Assembly (NCBI GenBank): GCA_002441095.1
Contig: DJVG01000020.1
Coordinates: 1-25,981 of the forward strand
Length of the DNA: 25,981 nucleotides
Reading direction: 5' to 3'
From: Elusimicrobia bacterium UBA6262
GTDB taxonomy: Bacteria; CAYTYR01; UBA6262
In this document: one piece after another, positions 7,831-15,726 of the stretch
How the letters are laid out: each line of letters starts with the position of its first letter
Numbering within the stretch: position 1 is the first letter of the stretch
Translations under genes and position numbers: made by a program
The notes under the pieces: model-generated
The model's input: only the letters and a program-made list of their open reading frames with translations
Database searches by the model: none
Told to the model about the DNA's origin: nothing

Positions 7831-8826
7831 TTAAATTCCCCATTTAATCACCGCAGCGCCCCAGGTAAGTCCGGCTCCAAAGGCTACAAGTTCCACATAA
7901 TCACCTTTTTTGATCCGTCCTTCACGGAAAGCTTCATCCAGCCCGATAGCAGTAGTCGCGCCAGACATATTACCATATTTCTGGATATTTACAAATATTC
8001 TTTCTACCGGCAATTTGAGCCTTTTTGCCGTAGCTTCAATTATCCTGATATTCGCCTGGTGAGGTATCAGTAATTTAATATCCTCGCATTTAAGATGAGC
8101 CATTTCCATAGCCTTCTGCGCCGAATTTATCATGGCTGTAACAGCCAGTTTGAATATTTCATTCCCGCTCATTTTAATATAATGGTCCCTGTTTTTCAGC
8201 GTTTCTGCGGATACAGGCAAACGCGACCCGCCTCCCGGTAGTTTGAGCAAATCTGTCGCCGAACCGTCACTGCCTATATATACAGAGAAAATCCCGTTTT
8301 CATCTTTGGATGGTTCAAGCACCGCGGCCCCTGCCCCGTCACCGAATAATACGCAGGTACCCCGGTCACTCCAATCAGTGATCCGTGAAAGCACATCTAC
8401 CGCTACCACCAGCACTTTTTTATAGGTTTTAGTCTCAATGAAAGATTTAGCGATATTCAAGGCGTAAATATAGCCGCTGCAAGCAGCAGATATATCAAAA
8501 GCCGCAGCATTTTTCGCACCAATGAGATGCTGGATAAAACAAGCCGTAGCCGGAAACGGCATATCGCCGCTGATCGTAGCTACGATCAGGCAGTCTATCT
8601 CTTCCGGCTGAACCTTAGCTTCCTTTAACGCCCGCCTGGCGGCTTCTGCTCCCAGGTCACTGGCGGCTTCTTGCGGTGCCGCCTGTCGCCGTTCCTTGAC
8701 CCCGGTCCTGGTTGTGATCCATTCATCAGAAGTCTCGACCATTTTTTCCAGATCAGCGTTGGTCAGTATTTTTTTCGGCAGGTATGATCCGGTCCCGGTA
8801 ATGGCCGCTCTAATTATTGTGCCCAT
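7831..8826 (-). CDS. fabH: 3-oxoacyl-ACP synthase III
   Basis: A 331-residue condensing enzyme that starts fatty acid synthesis from an acyl-CoA (often acetyl-CoA) and malonyl-ACP. The Cys-His-Asn triad is complete: C116 in DISAACSGY, H256 in LLIPHQANIR and N286 in KYGNMSGAT. The N-terminal ITGTGSYLPKKILTN and C-terminal FGAGLTWGAAVIKW are standard. The ATG overlaps the end of plsX by 17 bases, so the two are translationally linked. Primer preference cannot be read from sequence. Confidence 0.96.
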   Translation of the reverse strand: MGTIIRAAITGTGSYLPKKILTNADLEKMVETSDEWITTRTGVKERRQAAPQEAASDLGAEAARRALKEAKVQPEEIDCLIVATISGDMPFPATACFIQHLIGAKNAAAFDISAACSGYIYALNIAKSFIETKTYKKVLVVAVDVLSRITDWSDRGTCVLFGDGAGAAVLEPSKDENGIFSVYIGSDGSATDLLKLPGGGSRLPVSAETLKNRDHYIKMSGNEIFKLAVTAMINSAQKAMEMAHLKCEDIKLLIPHQANIRIIEATAKRLKLPVERIFVNIQKYGNMSGATTAIGLDEAFREGRIKKGDYVELVAFGAGLTWGAAVIKWGI

Positions 8827-9832
8827 TATTACCTTCTTCCCAATCGTATAATTTAATCTCTTCCTTTAGGTGCTGGTTAACGTTATTTTTTACTGATTCA
8901 GACGAAACCTTTAGCGCATTTTTAATAGCTTTAGCCGAACTGGCGCCATGGCCAATGATACAAACTCCGTTCAGCCCTAACAACTGGGCTCCGCCATATT
9001 CTTCATAGTCCAGGCGTTTCATTATTTCTTTAAAAGCCGGTTTAATTAAGAGCGCTCCAACCTTGCGCACAAATTTTTTTTCTATTTCCTCTTTGAGTAA
9101 ATGGAACAAGCTTTCAGCTAATCCTTCAGCCAGCTTGAGCACCACATTGCCTACAAACCCATCACATACTACAATATCGGTTTTACCCTTAATAATGTCG
9201 CGTCCTTCAATGTTCCCGGCAAAGTTAAGCGATGTATCCTTGATCAGGTCAAAAGCGGCATTGGTCAATTCGTTTCCTTTGGTTTCTTCTTCGCCGATAC
9301 TGAGCAGTCCGATACTGGGATTCAATTTATCCAATATATACCGGCAATAAATATCACCCATGATCGCAAACTGTAAAAGATGCCTGGGCTTGCAATCTAC
9401 GTTAGCTCCGGCATCAACCAACAGGCAGACCCCATTCATTGTTGGCAGTAAAGTAGCGATGGCCGGCCGCGATACTCCGGCTAAGCGCTTCAGATTCATC
9501 AGGCCGGCGGTCATGACTGCTCCGCTATTACCGGCGGATACGAAAGCATCGCCTTTCCCTTCTTTGATCAGCTTGGTGCCGACCATGATCGAGGAATTTT
9601 GCTTTTGCCGGCAGGCTTGCGCCGGGCTTTCATGCATGGCAATGACTTCAGGTGCATTAACGATGCTGATCTTGCCAGCCGGCGGTTTATGTTTTGCCAA
9701 CTCACCCTCGATCGTTTTCTGCTGGCCGACCAGAATGATCTCAGCGTCCATTTCTGCGCTGGCCTGTAAGGCCCCTGCTATTTCCGCTACCGGAGCATTA
9801 TCACTACCCATCGCATCAAGAACTAAGCGCAT
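8810..9832 (-). CDS. plsX: Phosphate acyltransferase PlsX
   Basis: A 340-residue peripheral membrane enzyme that converts acyl-ACP to acyl phosphate, the donor for PlsY in phospholipid synthesis. It begins MRLVLDAMGSDNAPVAEIAGA, the PlsX signature, and keeps the blocks VDAGANVDCKP (about 117-127), SIGEEETKGNE (about 183-193) and CDGFVGNVVLKLAEG (about 223-237). It follows rpmF with only two bases between stop and ATG, and the ribosome site lies in the last codons of rpmF. The rpmF-plsX-fabH order is widespread and joins ribosome and membrane synthesis. Confidence 0.96.
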   Translation of the reverse strand: MRLVLDAMGSDNAPVAEIAGALQASAEMDAEIILVGQQKTIEGELAKHKPPAGKISIVNAPEVIAMHESPAQACRQKQNSSIMVGTKLIKEGKGDAFVSAGNSGAVMTAGLMNLKRLAGVSRPAIATLLPTMNGVCLLVDAGANVDCKPRHLLQFAIMGDIYCRYILDKLNPSIGLLSIGEEETKGNELTNAAFDLIKDTSLNFAGNIEGRDIIKGKTDIVVCDGFVGNVVLKLAEGLAESLFHLLKEEIEKKFVRKVGALLIKPAFKEIMKRLDYEEYGGAQLLGLNGVCIIGHGASSAKAIKNALKVSSESVKNNVNQHLKEEIKLYDWEEGNNGHNN

Positions 9833-9834
9833 CT

Positions 9835-10074
9835 TTATGCCCCTTCTTTAGCCGACTTAGTGTCTTTTTCCTTTTCTTTGCCTTTTTCTTTCTTCGCTTT
9901 AACTTTGATCACTTCGATACCATTATAGTATCCGCAATTTCCGCACACGCGATGAGGGAGCTTAGGTTCCTTGCATTGCGGGCAGACAGAGAGACAGGGT
10001 GTCTCTACTTTGCGCCAATGCGCCCGGCGTTTATCCCGCCGTGAAGGAGAGTGCCTTCTTTTTGGATTTGCCAT
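9835..10074 (-). CDS. rpmF: Ribosomal protein L32 with an extended charged tail
   Basis: A 79-residue L32. Residues 1-20 (MANPKRRHSPSRRDKRRAHW) are typical. The zinc ribbon has all four cysteines: C31 and C34 (CPQC), C44 and C47 (CGNC). Usual L32 proteins are about 55-62 residues. Here residues about 58-79 form an extra Lys/Glu-rich tail with no clear homology. AGGAGG precedes the ATG. The yceD/DUF177 gene that often precedes rpmF is absent; nfnB lies upstream instead. This is probably the first gene of the lipid operon, since the 135-bp gap before it is the only sizeable gap upstream of plsX. Confidence 0.95.
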   Translation of the reverse strand: MANPKRRHSPSRRDKRRAHWRKVETPCLSVCPQCKEPKLPHRVCGNCGYYNGIEVIKVKAKKEKGKEKEKDTKSAKEGA

Positions 10075-10119
10075 TTGTTTCCTCCTGTTTTATTTACTTA
10101 TTTCATTCTTTTCTTTGGT

Positions 10120-10180
10120 AAAGCAGTTTTGAGTTTTGAGTGTTAAGTTAAGGTATTTTTCTATAATTTAACACTGCTTT
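10120..10180. repeat. Heptamer array hairpin, family A, with unequal arms
   Basis: The left arm is AAAGC followed by four heptamers (10125-10152: AGTTTTG, AGTTTTG, AGTGTTA, AGTTAAG). The right arm is two complementary heptamers (10162-10175: TATAATT, TAACACT) followed by GCTTT. The outer AAAGCAGT/ACTGCTTT ends pair exactly. The arms differ by exactly two units (14 nt). It lies in the leader of rpmF. Confidence 0.8.
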
Positions 10181-10186
10181 TCGCTC

Positions 10187-10231
10187 TTACTGGCAACTGC
10201 TCTTCGTTTTTACTGTTTCTCGTTTTTACTT
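10187..10231. repeat. 16-mer array (family B half element) across the nfnB stop
   Basis: Two full 16-mers, ACTGCTCTTCGTTTTT (10196-10211) and ACTGTTTCTCGTTTTT (10212-10227), follow TTACTGGCA. The 45-nt stretch 10187-10231 matches the reverse complement of 25020-25064 at 40 of 45 positions. The nfnB stop (10210-10212) falls at the boundary of the two units. The matching opposite arm found at 25 kb is missing here; the element abuts the family A hairpin instead. Confidence 0.8.
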
Positions 10232-11607
10232 TTTTCTAAATACTCAGCTATCGCTTCAGCACTTTTGCGGGCTGCGCCCATGGCGGAAATCACCGTCGCT
10301 GAACCGGTAACAATATCTCCTCCGGCAAAAACGCCCACTTTGGAAGTCTGGCCCGTGGCTTCTTCCGCCTCAATATAACCCCATTTGTTTATCTTCAGAT
10401 CCGGAGTAGTAGCAGAGATCAGAGGATTAGCCGCGGTTCCGATAGCGATGATCACCTGCTCAACATCTAAGATAAATTCACTGCCTTTGATCGGTACCGG
10501 CCGGCAGCGCCCGCTTTCATCACATGCTCCCAGTTCCATCCGCAGGCATTCCAAACCTTTTACCCAGCCTTGTCCGTCATCGAGAATGCGGATCGGGTTG
10601 ACCAGGAATTCCATCTGGATCCCTTCTTCAATGGCATTCTCGACCTCTTCCACCCGGGCCGGCATTTCCTTGCGTGACCGGCGATAGACATTAAATACTT
10701 TCTCTGCGCCCAGTCGCAAGGCGGTACGGGCTGAATCCATAGCTACATTACCCCCGCCGATAACCGCCACTTTTCTGGCTTTTTTTATGGGCGTATCGTA
10801 GCCAGGGAAAAGGTACGCTTTCATCAGGTTCACCCTGGTCAGGAACTCATTCGCTGAATAAACACCGTTCAAGTTCTCTCCGGGTATATTCATAAACTTA
10901 GGGAATCCTGCTCCGCTAGCAATGAAAACAGCTTTGTATCCTTCCTTTTTCAGGTCATCTATAATAAAGGTGCGGCCGATCAGCTGGTCAACTCTCAATT
11001 CTACGCCCAGTTTTTTAATAGATTCCACTTCCTGGTCCACGATCGCCTTGGGCAGGCGGAATTCCGGGATGCCGTAAACCAGTACTCCTCCTGGTTTATG
11101 CAAAGCTTCAAAAACAGTCACCTGGTAGCCGATCCTGGCCAGGTCACCGGCAATGGTCAAGCCAGCCGGTCCAGCCCCTACTACAGCCACTTTTTCCTTA
11201 TCTCCCTTGACGCTGACCGGAGCATTATCTTTGCCGAAATCCGCTGCTGCTCTTTCCAGCCGGCCAATGGAAACAGGTTCATTCTTTACCCCGAGGATAC
11301 ATTTCTTCTCGCATTGGTCCTCTTGCGGACAAACACGGCCGCAGACTCCAGGCAGGCTGTTCTTAGCCTTTATGACTTGTAAAGCTTTGTCAAAATCACC
11401 CTCCATAATAGCGGCGATAAAAACTGGTATATCGATATTCACCGGACAGCCAGACACACATAGCGCCTTTTTGCATTTCAGGCATCGTTTAGCTTCAGCG
11501 ATCGCTTCTTCTTTAGTATATCCCAGTCCTACCTCGTTAAAGTTTTTAGCGCGTACCTGGGGTTCCTGCTTGGACATTGGTGTTTGCTTAGGATTGATCT
11601 GGGTCAT
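10210..11607 (-). CDS. nfnB: NADH-dependent NADP:ferredoxin oxidoreductase, large subunit (GltD-like)
   Basis: A 465-residue flavoprotein. The N-terminal region has eight cysteines in two [4Fe-4S] patterns (C42, C45, C50, C54; C89, C93, C99, C103). An FAD-binding GAGPAG follows at about 144-149, then an NADPH-binding GGGNVAMDSART, and a C-terminal GGDIVTGSATVISAMGAARKSA that completes FAD binding. With NfnA it forms the electron-bifurcating transhydrogenase; the small subunit of glutamate synthase is the alternative, but no GltB is present and the NfnA neighbour decides it. The ATG overlaps the nfnA stop (ATGA). The last five residues KNEKQ plus the stop are encoded by one 16-mer repeat unit, so the C-terminus is probably shaped by the repeat. 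Confidence 0.9.
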   Translation of the reverse strand: MTQINPKQTPMSKQEPQVRAKNFNEVGLGYTKEEAIAEAKRCLKCKKALCVSGCPVNIDIPVFIAAIMEGDFDKALQVIKAKNSLPGVCGRVCPQEDQCEKKCILGVKNEPVSIGRLERAAADFGKDNAPVSVKGDKEKVAVVGAGPAGLTIAGDLARIGYQVTVFEALHKPGGVLVYGIPEFRLPKAIVDQEVESIKKLGVELRVDQLIGRTFIIDDLKKEGYKAVFIASGAGFPKFMNIPGENLNGVYSANEFLTRVNLMKAYLFPGYDTPIKKARKVAVIGGGNVAMDSARTALRLGAEKVFNVYRRSRKEMPARVEEVENAIEEGIQMEFLVNPIRILDDGQGWVKGLECLRMELGACDESGRCRPVPIKGSEFILDVEQVIIAIGTAANPLISATTPDLKINKWGYIEAEEATGQTSKVGVFAGGDIVTGSATVISAMGAARKSAEAIAEYLEKSKNEKQ

Positions 11608-12434
11608 TTACGGCAATGCTCGCATTTCTCCAAAGATATTTTCTCCTCTTCCGGGTAGGTTTTCAGGCGGTGCATTAAAAGATCGAAATTTACCAGGTGC
11701 CCGTCAAAATCCGGGCCATGGAAACAGGCAAATTTAGTTTCATTATTGACTTCTACCCTGCATACCCCGCACATGCCGGTGCCGTCAAGCATGATCGGGT
11801 TCAGGCTAACGATCGTTTTGATACTGCAGCTTTTAGTCAGGTGACTCACTGCTTTCATCATGATCACCGGGCCAATCGCAATAACCTGGTCGATCTTTTC
11901 TTTTTTCCTGATCATTTCTTCCAATGGTTTAATAACCAGGCCCTTTTCCCCAGCTGAACCGTCGTCTGTCGTAACGATCAGGGTGTCGCTAATAGCCCCT
12001 ATTTCTTTTTCCCAGATAATATAATCCTTGCTGCGGGCACCGATAATAGTGATAACTTTATTGCCGGCTTCTTTTAAAGCCCTGGCGATCGGATACATGG
12101 AAGCTGTCCCGACCCCGCCTCCGACACAAACAACAGTACCTACTTTATTAATATGGGTCGGTTGTCCCAGCGGTCCAACCACGTTAGTTATACTATCTCC
12201 TGCTTTTAGCAAACCAAGCTCTCTAGTGGTTTTACCAATTTCCTGAAAAATAATACTGATCGTTCCTGTAGACCGGTTAAAATCAGCTACGGTCAGGGGT
12301 ATTCTCTCCCCTGGTTCTGCCAGACGCAGGATCACAAACTGGCCAGGCTGCACTTTAGCGGCTATATCCCTGGCCTCAACTTCAATGAATTTAACACTGG
12401 GCGCCAACTCGCGCCGGCTAATAATTTTGTACAC
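11604..12434 (-). CDS. nfnA: NADH-dependent NADP:ferredoxin oxidoreductase, small subunit
   Basis: A 276-residue ferredoxin-NADP reductase-like protein with an FAD-binding RIPLTVAD (44-51), a dinucleotide-binding GGGVGTA (105-111), and a C-terminal [2Fe-2S] site with C222, C225 and C237. Where PyrK has the first cluster cysteine there is D217 (LDGTGMCGVC). Three Cys plus one Asp is the arrangement described for NfnA, which supports this call over dihydroorotate dehydrogenase PyrK. The start is GTG, two bases after the ackA stop, with GGAG overlapping that stop. With NfnB it couples NADH and reduced ferredoxin to NADP reduction. Confidence 0.9.
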   Translation of the reverse strand: MYKIISRRELAPSVKFIEVEARDIAAKVQPGQFVILRLAEPGERIPLTVADFNRSTGTISIIFQEIGKTTRELGLLKAGDSITNVVGPLGQPTHINKVGTVVCVGGGVGTASMYPIARALKEAGNKVITIIGARSKDYIIWEKEIGAISDTLIVTTDDGSAGEKGLVIKPLEEMIRKKEKIDQVIAIGPVIMMKAVSHLTKSCSIKTIVSLNPIMLDGTGMCGVCRVEVNNETKFACFHGPDFDGHLVNFDLLMHRLKTYPEEEKISLEKCEHCRK

Positions 12435-12436
12435 GT

Positions 12437-13666
12437 CTACTCCGCTTTTTCTTTATTTGTTTTATTCATCGTATCTACAATCTTCCTGGTATCTCTCGCG
12501 ATAATTAGCTCTTCATTGGTAGGGATCACAAAAACATCTATTTTTGATGACTTCCCGGATATTAAAGCTTCGGTGCCGATGGTATTTTTATTCTTGGCAG
12601 CATCAAGCTTGATCCCTATGCATTCCAGTCCGGTACAGGTGATTTCCCTGATCTGGTCCGCGTTTTCCCCTATGCCAGCGGTAAAAATAAGCGCGTCTGC
12701 CCCATTCATGACGCCATAATAGGCGCAAATATATTTCTTGAGCCGGTAACAAAAAATGTCAACCGCTAATTTCGCCCGCTCATTGCCGGCATTCATTTGT
12801 TTCAGGATCTCCCGCATATCATTGGAAATACCGCTGATCCCGTCCAATCCGCTATGTTTATTTAATAAATTATCTATTTCACTCACTGAAAGACCTTGTT
12901 TAGAAGCGATATAGAACATAATAGCCGGGTCAATATCACCGCAGCGGGTACCCATAACCAATCCTTCCAATGGCGTAAATCCCATCGAAGTATCGACTGA
13001 TTTCCCCTTGTCTATCGCTGAGATACTGCAGCCATTACCCAGATGACAGGTTATAACCTTGATCTGGTCAGGCTTGGTCTTCAACAATTTAGCCGCCCGC
13101 TCGCTGACATACCTGTGGCTGGTCCCATGAAATCCGTACCGCCTGATGTTGTGGACCTGGTATTCACTGTAAGGTAATGCGTATAAATAACTATGCGGCG
13201 GCATAGTCTGGTGAAAAGCCGTGTCAAATACAGCTACTTGCGGTACTCCCGGCAGTAATTCAGCGCAGGCGTTAATACCGCGGAAATTATGCGGATTATG
13301 CAAGGGAGCCAGTTCTATGCAATCATGTATCTTGTCTTTCACTTCATCAGTAATGAACACACTGCTGGCAAACTTTTCGCCGCCATGAACAACCCGGTGC
13401 CCGATGGCTTTTATTTCCTGCTTATCCCTGATCACCCCATAATCCGTATTGGTCAAGGTGCTAATGACTACTTCTATGGCTTTGTTATGATCCGGGATAT
13501 CGCTCACGACCTTGGCGCTTTTCCCATCTTCAAAAAAATGGGTTAGTACGGCATGGTTGGTACCGATACGTTCAACCTGCCCCTTGGCCAGTACTTTTTC
13601 CGTAGTCATGCTGATGAATTGGTACTTAATACTGGAAGAGCCGCAGTTTAGAACAAGTATTTTCAT
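12437..13666 (-). CDS. ackA: Acetate kinase
   Basis: A 409-residue ASKHA-fold kinase that makes ATP and acetate from acetyl phosphate. It starts with the phosphate-binding LVLNCGSSSIKYQF and keeps active-site residues at the numbers known from the Methanosarcina enzyme: N7, R91 (GHRVVHGG), D148 (VFDTAFH), H180 (RYGFHGTSH) and R241 (MGTRCGD). The adenosine site GIGEN is at 331-335. No phosphotransacetylase gene is adjacent. It directly precedes nfnA, joining substrate-level ATP formation with redox balancing. The ATG follows AAAGGTGTGAG. Confidence 0.96.
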   Translation of the reverse strand: MKILVLNCGSSSIKYQFISMTTEKVLAKGQVERIGTNHAVLTHFFEDGKSAKVVSDIPDHNKAIEVVISTLTNTDYGVIRDKQEIKAIGHRVVHGGEKFASSVFITDEVKDKIHDCIELAPLHNPHNFRGINACAELLPGVPQVAVFDTAFHQTMPPHSYLYALPYSEYQVHNIRRYGFHGTSHRYVSERAAKLLKTKPDQIKVITCHLGNGCSISAIDKGKSVDTSMGFTPLEGLVMGTRCGDIDPAIMFYIASKQGLSVSEIDNLLNKHSGLDGISGISNDMREILKQMNAGNERAKLAVDIFCYRLKKYICAYYGVMNGADALIFTAGIGENADQIREITCTGLECIGIKLDAAKNKNTIGTEALISGKSSKIDVFVIPTNEELIIARDTRKIVDTMNKTNKEKAE

Positions 13667-13720
13667 CTCACACCTTTTTAATTATTTCTTTAGAATTTGC
13701 ATTATTCAACTTTAAATGCG

Positions 13721-13900
13721 TATATCAGTTTATCAGGGTATCAGGTAGTGGTGATCAGGTTAATAAAGCTTCAGGATAACAGGATATCGGAAGATCAGGA
13801 CATCAGGAAAAGCTTAATACTATGACTTTCTGATTCCCTGCTAACCTGATTCCCTGATACACTGGTCCCCGCTTCCTGGTCTCCTGATTACCTGTTATCC
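13721..13900. repeat. Octamer array hairpin in the ndk-ackA gap
   Basis: The left arm, 13721-13806, reads three octamers of type nnnATCAG, one 6-mer (GTAGTG, 13745-13750), then seven more octamers. The right arm, 13830-13899, read inwards, is three octamers, one 6-mer (CGCTTC, 13870-13875), then five octamers of the complementary type CTGATTCC. The 23-nt loop is 13807-13829. The 6-mer sits after the third outer octamer in both arms, and the arms differ in length by two whole octamers. The gap otherwise holds only the ackA ribosome site. Confidence 0.85.
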
Positions 13901-13907
13901 TTTACCA

Positions 13908-14351
13908 TTACTTCTTATATATTTTCCCCTGCCAGGGGAAGATCTCTTCATGGTTAAAGAAAAAAGCTATTTCCCGTTCCGCTGACTTAATGCTGTCTGA
14001 ACCATGCACTGCATTGTGACGGTTATCAGTGGCATACATTTTCCTGATCGTGGATTCCTTGGCCTGAGCCGGATCAGTAGCGCCGATCACTTCCCTGGCT
14101 TTCTTGATCGCCCCTTCACCTTCCCAGACAGTTACAATACAGGGATTACTGGACATAAAAGTGACCAACGGTTCATAAAACTCCATGCCTTTATGTTCAC
14201 CGTAGAAATCTTCGGCACTGGACCTGGATAAGTGCAGCATTTTGCAGGCTACCAGCTGTAAACCGCACGATTCTAAAGCATTCATTACTTTACCACCTAC
14301 CCTTTTACTCATGGAATCAGGTTTAACTATGATCAGGGTTCTCTCGGTCAT
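13908..14351 (-). CDS. ndk: Nucleoside diphosphate kinase
   Basis: A 147-residue enzyme that moves the gamma phosphate between nucleotides. It starts MTERTLIIVKPDS with K10, and the phosphohistidine is H116 in NRHNAVHGSDS. Length is slightly over the usual 135-145 because of a C-terminal extension. The ATG at 14351 shares one base with the fumarase beta stop (TGATG); a TTG one codon earlier is less likely. It is co-translated with fumarase, an uncommon pairing. In succinyl-CoA synthetase contexts Ndk converts GTP to ATP, but no such synthetase is in view. Confidence 0.95.
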   Translation of the reverse strand: MTERTLIIVKPDSMSKRVGGKVMNALESCGLQLVACKMLHLSRSSAEDFYGEHKGMEFYEPLVTFMSSNPCIVTVWEGEGAIKKAREVIGATDPAQAKESTIRKMYATDNRHNAVHGSDSIKSAEREIAFFFNHEEIFPWQGKIYKK

Positions 14352-14890
14352 CAACGATATACGCTCCGTCCTTTAGCATCAATACCAACGATCACAGGGA
14401 AATCATCTATTTTCAGCTTATAGATAGCTTCACAACCTAAGTCTTTATACGCTACCAAGGTCATACTCTTCACCTTGTCTGCTAATAGTGCCCCGCAGCC
14501 GCCAGGAGCAAGGAAATAGATTGCCTGGTGTTTTTTAAAAGCTTTCCTGGCGGTATCACCCAGCCGGCCTTTGCCGATGACTGCTTTAAGTCCTTTCTTT
14601 AAAAGTACTGGAGTATAATCATCCATACGGGCAGAAGTCGTCGGCCCGCAAGAACCGATTACCTCACCGGGTTTTGACGGTGACGGACCGGTATGGTAAA
14701 TTGCTGCCCCTTTTATATTCAGCGGCAGTTTTTTGGCCATTCTCTGCTGCGCTGCATCCCTGGCAGTATAAACTACTCCGGTCAGGAGTACTTCCTCCCC
14801 GGCTTTTAATTTGCACAGATCCGATTCCTTTAGCGGGAGGGTTATTTTAATGCTATTCTTTTCTGAACGCTGTACGCTGACTTTTTTCAT
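14351..14890 (-). CDS. Fumarase class I, beta subunit
   Basis: A 179-residue C-terminal-type subunit of the two-part Fe-S fumarase (FumA/TtdB family). It shows LLTGVVYTARDAAQQRM near the N-terminus, GPTTSARMDDYTP in the middle and GKGRLG further on, which form the substrate pocket beside the cluster. I place the start at the ATG whose last base runs into the alpha stop (ATATGA), giving MKKVSVQRS; a TTG 33 bases upstream inside alpha is less likely. The TtdAB tartrate dehydratase family is the alternative substrate call, but malic enzyme upstream favours fumarate. Confidence 0.9.
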   Translation of the reverse strand: MKKVSVQRSEKNSIKITLPLKESDLCKLKAGEEVLLTGVVYTARDAAQQRMAKKLPLNIKGAAIYHTGPSPSKPGEVIGSCGPTTSARMDDYTPVLLKKGLKAVIGKGRLGDTARKAFKKHQAIYFLAPGGCGALLADKVKSMTLVAYKDLGCEAIYKLKIDDFPVIVGIDAKGRSVYR

Positions 14891-15726
14891 ATGATTACTG
14901 TCTTTGCCCGATGGCACCAGCAACCTATATTGACAGCTACCGGCAATCCGGCAATATGAGTAGGATAGGTTTTTACTTTCACTTTTAAGGCTGTGTTCTT
15001 CCCACCCAGGCCAGCCGGGCCGATATTTAATTTATTTACTGCCAAGAGTAATCTCTGTTCCAAAGTCCTGATCAGTATTTCGTCCTTGGACGATTTACCT
15101 ATGCCGAACAAGGCTTCTTTTGCCAATATTGCCGCTTTATCCAAGGTACCGCCTATTCCTACACCGATAATCAACGGGGGGCAGGGATTGGCTCCTGCTT
15201 TTTTCACTGACTCTGTTACAAATTCAATTATTGCTTCGGTCCCTGCACCGGGCTTGAGCATTTTCACTTGGCCCATATTCTCACTGCCAAACCCTTTGGG
15301 GATAACCGTCATTTTTAAAGAGTTCCCGGGGACTACTTTGGTATAAATCACGGCCGGAGCATTGTGGCCGGTATTTTTACGGCTCAATGGCTCTACGACT
15401 GACGCTCTCAGATACCCTTCCCGGCAGGCCAGCCCTATTCCCTGATGTATCGCTGCTTCCAGATCACCGCCGGTAATAACTACCTGTTGTCCTATTTCTA
15501 CAAAAACCACCGCCATCCCGGTATCCTGGCAGATTGGCCTTTTTTTAATTTTGGCAATACGGCAATTTTCCAGGATCAATTTTAAGACATTCCTGGCTCG
15601 TTTATTGGTTTCAGTCTTCATCGCCTTTTGCAGCAGTGCTATTAAATCCCGGTCAGCGATTACACAAGAGTTTATATATGCTGATCTAATTTTATCAGTA
15701 ATAACCTTGGTTAATATTTTTTTCAT
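14887..15726 (-). CDS. Fumarase class I, alpha subunit
   Basis: A 279-residue subunit that binds the oxygen-sensitive [4Fe-4S] cluster and, with beta, hydrates fumarate to malate. Candidate cluster ligands are the cysteines in RPICQDTGM, ANPCPPLIIGVG and GCWCHRA, the usual three positions. IGIGGT-type glycine runs (GVGIGGTLDKA) are conserved. Its ATG overlaps the malic enzyme stop (ATGA), and its own stop overlaps the beta start. The two-subunit form is typical of anaerobes. Malic enzyme, fumarase alpha, fumarase beta and ndk form one tightly coupled block. Confidence 0.92.
   Translation of the reverse strand: MKKILTKVITDKIRSAYINSCVIADRDLIALLQKAMKTETNKRARNVLKLILENCRIAKIKKRPICQDTGMAVVFVEIGQQVVITGGDLEAAIHQGIGLACREGYLRASVVEPLSRKNTGHNAPAVIYTKVVPGNSLKMTVIPKGFGSENMGQVKMLKPGAGTEAIIEFVTESVKKAGANPCPPLIIGVGIGGTLDKAAILAKEALFGIGKSSKDEILIRTLEQRLLLAVNKLNIGPAGLGGKNTALKVKVKTYPTHIAGLPVAVNIGCWCHRAKTVII

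Noticed and set aside
10075..10209. FapR-type operator for the lipid operon
   Set aside because: No TTAGTACC-like palindrome is present; the gap is explained by repeat arrays.
10210..11607. Glutamate synthase small subunit
   Set aside because: There is no large glutamate synthase subunit, and the overlapping NfnA gene with its Asp-plus-three-Cys cluster site indicates NfnAB.
13667..13720. Promoter for ackA (TTGAAT-17-AATAAT)
   Set aside because: Transcription would begin inside the ribosome site, so a functional leader is unlikely.
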